This document shows, one piece after another, positions 60,201 to 64,000 of a stretch of DNA of 64,000 nt (position 1 is the stretch's first letter; every line of letters begins with the position of its first letter). This stretch comes from Cyclina sinensis (lineage: Eukaryota; Mollusca; Bivalvia; Venerida; Veneridae), in assembly GCA_012932295.1 (NCBI GenBank), contig JAAONU010000001.1:28868550-28932549 (forward strand), given 5' to 3'. The translations under genes were made by a program, and so were the position numbers. Below the pieces are notes generated by a model. The model ran no database searches. It was not told the DNA's origin and worked only from the letters and a program-made list of their open reading frames with translations.

Positions 60201-61057
60201 TTCTGCAAAAAATTATCAAGTCACTGAATTAAAGAATAGGGTTTCATCTAAGTTTTCCAAACAGTATACCACTTTTAAATATTATTTTCAGATGTTACAC
60301 AGATGGACCTGACTAAGACACACTATAATCCAAACAGACAGAGAAATACAGATTTTCCAACTTCAAGGTAAGATTTGTTTTACCTTTTAGACCCTTTCTC
60401 AGAATATTTGTACACAGAACCTTCATAGAGAGTTAGTTATACCATGTTACCAGTGCAGCCTTCATTTGACAAACAAATGTCTACCATTGTGATACCATGA
60501 CTCATTTAATGACTTTTGCTGTATTTATGCATCAGTCTTCTTAGTTAAGGAAGTCAGCTTTCATGTTTGTCCTATTAAATCCACCTGGCCTACCAAGTTT
60601 GTCCCAATAAATCCACCTAGCCTACTAAGTTTGTCCCAATAAACCCAACTGGCCTACAAGCAGGTTTGTACCATGGTTGGATCTCCTTGTATACAAATCC
60701 ATGCATGAAACATTACTTTTGCACAAGCTTCACAGATGTTAATAGATAAAGGAAAGTTTTTGGTCTTTCTCCAGACCTATTGGTCCAGTCAGAGTAGTTT
60801 AAACCAGCAGTTTAGTGAGGATAAGTTTCATATATATCTCATTTTATTTGTTAACTTACAGTGATGATTCCAGTGATAGTACAGATGAGGAAGTGTTAGT
60901 GGACAAGTTTGGAAATACAATAAGTGTACAGAAACACAACATATGTGAAGAAAAGACAGATGTTAGTGAAGAAAGCGATTTGAATAAAGAACTGGAAGTT
61001 AGTTGCAATATGAATGGTGAAAATAGTGAACCTGTTTTGGAAGATAGATTAAAGTGA
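51244..61057 (+). CDS. TSR3: TSR3, 18S rRNA aminocarboxypropyltransferase (6 exons)
   Basis: Exons are 51244-51373, 55845-56040, 57196-57389, 58229-58414, 60292-60367 and 60862-61057. Introns are GT-AG and phases match, giving 325 residues. TSR3 transfers the aminocarboxypropyl group of SAM to the N1-methylpseudouridine of 18S rRNA late in cytoplasmic 40S maturation. Residues 1-43 are a Lys/Arg-rich head (NKQRKSKKH). Residues 56-109 hold [26 protein letters not shown] and [14 protein letters not shown]. Residues 110-175 hold [25 protein letters not shown] and [10 protein letters not shown], the most conserved stretch of the family. Exon 4 has NKFRWGKSF and VNKEVLDLY. The tail from about 261 is acidic and Ser-rich ([11 protein letters not shown]), as often in this family. 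Exon 1 is assigned by its phase (GAAAATG before GTAGTC, completing GAG with exon 2) and position beside the promoter; it is the least certain part. Intron 1 is 4.5 kb and full of repeats. Confidence 0.93.
52174..53061. mobile_element. TIR element built of AGACCCC subterminal repeats, in TSR3 intron 1
   Basis: Within about 110 bp of the left end TTAGACCCC or CTAGACCCC occurs five or more times; within about 115 bp of the right end the reverse complement GGGGTCTAA or GGGGTCTAG occurs five times. The two ends mirror each other (GACAGTTAGACCCCTTG against GACGTTTAGACCCCTTG). A 9-bp direct repeat GTGGGTTTT flanks it at 52165-52173 and 53062-53070. The 650-bp interior is very AT-rich and has no transposase frame. 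The duplication length would suit a Mutator-like element, but the superfamily is not established. Confidence 0.65.
53130..53900. repeat. Diverged dispersed repeats in TSR3 intron 1
   Basis: Two copies of a 140-bp sentence (CCATTTTTCAGAAACTATCA / CTTCAAATTTGGAATACTT and CCATTTCTGAAAAAGTGTCA / CTTCAAACTTGGAATACTT) lie at about 53200-53430, followed by pyrimidine-rich DNA with GGTCATGGGGTCAAAGGTCA near 53712-53731. No exon was supported, including the frame at 53562-53807. Confidence 0.5.
54840..55725. repeat. 157-bp tandem repeat framed by GGGGGAGACATAT, in TSR3 intron 1
   Basis: The array opens with a palindrome, TATGTCTCCCCC / GGGGGAGACATA, and a CCGTCCGTCCGTC tract. The unit ATCGTGTCCGCTCTGTATCT to GAGGTTAAGTGTCAAATGCC then repeats with a 157-bp period (starts near 54920, 55077, 55234, 55365 and 55522). 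One unit is a 130-bp hybrid in which the GGGGGAGACATATTG head and the TCTGTCCGTC tract recur at 55307-55357. Each full unit contains CTCAAGGTCAAGGTCACACT. The overlapping open frames of 62-105 residues share one repeat and are not genes. Confidence 0.9.
56580..57030. repeat. Three diverged repeats in TSR3 intron 2
   Basis: The sentence TTAAAAGTCTTCACTTAGAA, CTGCTAGCTTGA recurs near 56606, 56742 and 56905 (period about 140-160 bp), ending near the exon 3 acceptor region. Non-coding. Confidence 0.65.
58970..59450. repeat. Dispersed repeats in TSR3 intron 4, including AGCTCACC-type head
   Basis: AGTTATGGCCCTTTTAACAG near 59000 and TTTTAGCTCACCTGAGCATA at 59215 are typical family heads. The latter is followed by GGGTGAGATTTTGTGATTGCC and AACGTCTCCTAAACCACTTG. 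The open frame at 59254-59439 is inside it. Confidence 0.6.
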
Positions 61058-61181
61058 TTCATGTATTACATTCTGTATGCAGTCTTTGGTTTGTTATTGT
61101 CTATTGTAAAAGTACCACAATCAAACTGTTTGGTATATAAAATGTTGTTTACAAGAGCAAGTTTTGCTGTGGACCACAGTA

Positions 61182-61187
61182 AATAAA
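61182..61187 (+). other. TSR3 poly(A) signal
   Basis: Canonical AATAAA 125 bases after the TSR3 stop codon, in a plausible 3' UTR context. Confidence 0.75.
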
Positions 61188-61492
61188 ATGCTGTACATTT
61201 CTGGAAGTTTCTAGATCTATCAAACACTTTCCTCATGATACATGTAGCAGTAGAATCAATAGAAAGTTACCACTCATTCGGTTGGTGTAACTATTTTCAG
61301 TAGACAAACTAGCACCTATATACAGTCTTACCAGTAACATTTATCCATTACTTCACACAAATCTGTCTAAATTCAGATACAGCTCATCCTTTTAACTCAC
61401 TCAAACTTCCAAAATCATTATTATAAGACAAAATCCATGATGGCTGGAGCAAATAACACACAGCATGTACTGAACCTCAGTCTCCACCCATT

Positions 61493-62662
61493 TTTAGCTC
61501 ACCTGAGCAAATGCTCAGGGTGAGCTATTGTGATCACCCTGTGTCCGGTGTCCGTCGTCCGTTGTCAACATTTTACTTTAAATGACATCTCCTCCTAAAC
61601 CACAAAGGTATTTTTAACCAAACTTTACAGAAATGTTCCTTATATTGCCCTTTCCTAAAATTGCTCAAACCGTTCCGCTCCATTGCACATAAGGGCTGCA
61701 AAAGCTAAAAATAGAAAAAATTTCAAACAACATCTCCTCCTAAACGGTTGGGAGATTTTCCACCAAATTTCACCGAAATGTTCCTTTCATAGCCCCATAT
61801 TAAAATTGCTAAAATGGTTCTGCTCCATTGATCAAAATGGCCGCCAGAGCTAAAAATAGATTTTTGTCAATATATGGCTTCAAGTGACATCTCCTTCTAA
61901 ACCACTTGGCCATTTTAAACCAAATTTTACAGAAATGTTCCTTATAATGCCCTTTTCTAAAATTGCTCAAACCGTTCCACTACATTGCACGTAAGGGCTG
62001 CAAAAGCTAAAAATAAAAAAAAATTCAAACAACATCTCCTCCTAAACGGTTGGGAGATTTTCCACCAAATTTAACCAGAATGTTCCTTACATAGCTCTCT
62101 ATTAAAATTGGTAAAACAGTTTTGCTCCATTGAACAAAATGGCCGCATGAGCTAAAAATAGATTTTTGTCAATATTTTGCTTCAAATGACATCTCCTCCA
62201 AAAGCACGTGGCCATTTTAAGCCAAATTTGACAGAAATGTTCCTTATAAGGCCATTTTCTAAAATTGCTCAAACCGTTCCACTCCATTGCACATAAGGGC
62301 TGCAAAAGCTAAAAGTAGAACAGAAATCAAACAGCATCTCCTCCTCAATGGCAAGGTAATTTTCTATCAAATGTCACCGAAATGTTCCTTACATACCCCT
62401 GGATTAAAATTGCTTAAACGGTTCTGCTCCATTGAACAAAATGGCCACCGGAGCTAAAAATAGGTTGTTTTCAAAATATTGCTTCAAATGACATCTCTTC
62501 ACAAGCTGTTATCACGAAATTGCCTCTGCCCCATGGTTTTTTTTGTATAAAAGATGAGATCTTTGAATATCTTCAGTTAGAAAATGTCATGTTGCATCTG
62601 ATGTTTGCTCAAGCAAAGTACTCAGGTGAGCGATCCAGGGCCATCATGGCCCTCTTGTTCTG
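61493..62662 (+). repeat. Long AGCTCACC-type repeat with about 305-bp internal tandem copies
   Basis: It opens TTTTTAGCTCACCTGAGCAA, continues GGGTGAGCTATTGTGATCAC and CCGTCGTCCGTTGTC, and closes CTCAGGTGAGCGATCCAGGG, CCATCATGGCCCTCTTG. Inside, a unit with ACATCTCCTCCTAAAC, AAATGTTCCTTA and TTGCTCAAACCGTTCC recurs near 61583, 61888 and 62188 with half-unit variants. CTCACCTGAG and CTCAGGTGAG at the two ends are inverted. No transposase or RT frame. Confidence 0.75.
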
Positions 62663-62702
62663 TGTTTTACTGCAGAAGGTTCAAAAGGTGTGACACATAT
62701 TT

Positions 62703-63535
62703 ATACTCCCACAAACAAAGTTTGCAGGGGGGCATACTGGAAATACCCTGTCAGTCGGTTTACTGGTCGGTCAGTTTACCCATCGGTCGGTCTTTCACGT
62801 TTGACATCTTTACCTTGCATCGCACACTCCTCCTTCAGTTTTCAACTGATTGAAATGAAACTTTACAGAAATGGCCACTAGACAATGTAAATATGCAAGA
62901 CATATTTTTGATGCATATCCATGCTGGCATTGCAGAGTTATTGCCCCTTGAACTTATACTTTTTCTGGTCAGTCTGTCACGTTTGACATCTTTACCTTGC
63001 GTCCTCCAGTTTTCAACTGATTGAAATGAAACTTTTTAAGTATAGTCACTATGCAATGTAGATGTGCAAGACATATTTTTGATGCATATCCATGCAGGCA
63101 TTGCAGAGTTATTGCCCCTTGAACTTACACTTTTTCTGGTCAGTATGTCATGTTTGACATCTTTACCTTGCGTCGCAAACTCCACCTTCAGTTTCCAACT
63201 GACTGAAATGAAACTTTTCAGGAATGGTCACTGGGCAATGTAAATTTTTTATGCATATCCGTGCTGGCGTTGCAGAGCTATTGACCCTTGAACTTACTTT
63301 TCCCCATGTTTGGCAGAGATAGTAATTAGGCAATGAAGATGTGAAAGACATATTTCTGATGCATACTTAGCCAAGCACAGTTATTGCCCTTGAACTTAGA
63401 CTTGTTATCATGTTTGACATACCTTGTGGCACAAACTCCTTCATCAGTTTTCAACAGATTGAGCTGAAACTTCCCAGGCATAGTCAATAATGCTCCAACT
63501 ATAGTCACTCCAGATTTGCTTCTGCTGCTGAATCA
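62703..63535. repeat. Tandem repeat, about 175-bp units, after a CCCACAAACAAAG head
   Basis: The unit CACGTTTGACATCTTTACCT, then CAACTGATTGAAATGAAACTTT, then TTGATGCATATCCATGC, then GCAGAGTTATTGCCCCTTGA starts near 62797, 62978, 63149 and (eroded) 63410. The head contains GTCAGTCGGTTTACTGGTCG. The minus-strand open frames here are repeat-derived. Confidence 0.8.
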
Positions 63536-63562
63536 ATTCAATGACTGTTCTAGTTTCTATTA

Positions 63563-64000
63563 TTTTTAGCTCACCTGAGCACAATGTGCTCATGGTAAGC
63601 TTTTCTGTTGGCCTTATGTGGTGAAGTGGCATCAAACGTTTTCTTTTAACAACATCTCCTTAACCATCAGGCCAAAGTTGATTAAACTTTGCTTGGATGT
63701 TCCTTTTATGAAGCTCTACCAAGTTGTTCAAAGAATTGAATTCCATTGAGATTTCTGGTTGCTAAGGCAAAAGAAAGGAAAAACTTTTAAAATTTTCTTG
63801 TTTAAAGAATTTTGCCCTCTTTATATCACTTAATCATTATAGTCAGTCAGTCAGTCACAGGAATATATATGAATGATCAGGAAAGGGAAAGAGAGCACTA
63901 AGTTTTGTACCATTTTTGGAAAGTTTTTTTTACCAAGTTTTGGATCCATTTTAATAGGTTGTTCTTGTTGCACTCAGTCAAAGAAGATTTGATTTGACTC
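63563..64000 (+). repeat. Another AGCTCACC-type repeat, running to the window edge
   Basis: Opens TTTTTAGCTCACCTGAGCAC, then GTGCTCATGGTAAGCTTTTC and ACAACATCTCCTTAACCATC. It is the fourth plus-oriented terminus of the family in the last 5 kb, and its far end is not within the window. Confidence 0.6.

Overview
The window reads as nuclear DNA from a bivalve mollusc. The base composition is AT-rich, the genes are split by canonical GT-AG introns, and there are no operons or ribosome binding sites. Much of the sequence is tandem and dispersed repeats of a style I associate with bivalve genomes: families opening with AGCTCACCTGAGC, CGTCCGTCCGTC tracts, and repeats carrying CAAGGTCAAGGTCAC. A temptin-family gene also points to molluscs. 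The species is not identified.

Three protein genes can be assembled exon by exon. (1) On the minus strand, 11641 to 6191, is a secreted temptin-like protein of 465 residues. Its cysteine domain is followed by about 340 residues of Gly/Met/Ser/Phe low complexity. (2) On the minus strand, 50828 to about 41725, is GNPTG, the gamma subunit of GlcNAc-1-phosphotransferase. Eight exons (282 residues) are in frame; the last short exon is not found. (3) On the plus strand, 51244 to 61057, is TSR3, the 18S rRNA aminocarboxypropyltransferase, with six exons encoding 325 residues. GNPTG and TSR3 stand head to head with 415 bp between start codons. From memory, the human pair has the same arrangement at 16p13.3, so this looks like an ancient shared-promoter pair.

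Layout. 1-6.2 kb: tandem repeats, a tRNA-derived SINE and a long inverted-repeat element. 6.2-11.6 kb: the temptin-like gene, whose second intron holds TTCGAA-rich repeats and a minisatellite. 11.6-23.3 kb: gene-poor DNA with a polypyrimidine tract, two copies of a small hairpin MITE, an inverted minisatellite, SINEs and a decayed LINE on the minus strand. 23.3-36.7 kb: a stretch with first-exon-like, exon-like and poly(A)-like signals, dominated by a tandem array in which two small exon-like blocks with splice-like borders recur 13-14 times, followed by GGATGG-rich repeats. It may be a non-coding transcript built by exon amplification. 36.7-41.7 kb: repeats, including a TIR element with a TA duplication. 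41.7-61.2 kb: the GNPTG/TSR3 pair, with elements in its introns that include a non-autonomous hAT with a perfect 8-bp target duplication and a TIR element built of AGACCCC repeats. 61.5-64 kb: dispersed bivalve-type repeats.

The three genes do not form one pathway. GNPTG acts in the Golgi on lysosomal enzyme sorting, TSR3 in cytoplasmic 40S maturation, and the temptin-like protein is predicted to be secreted.
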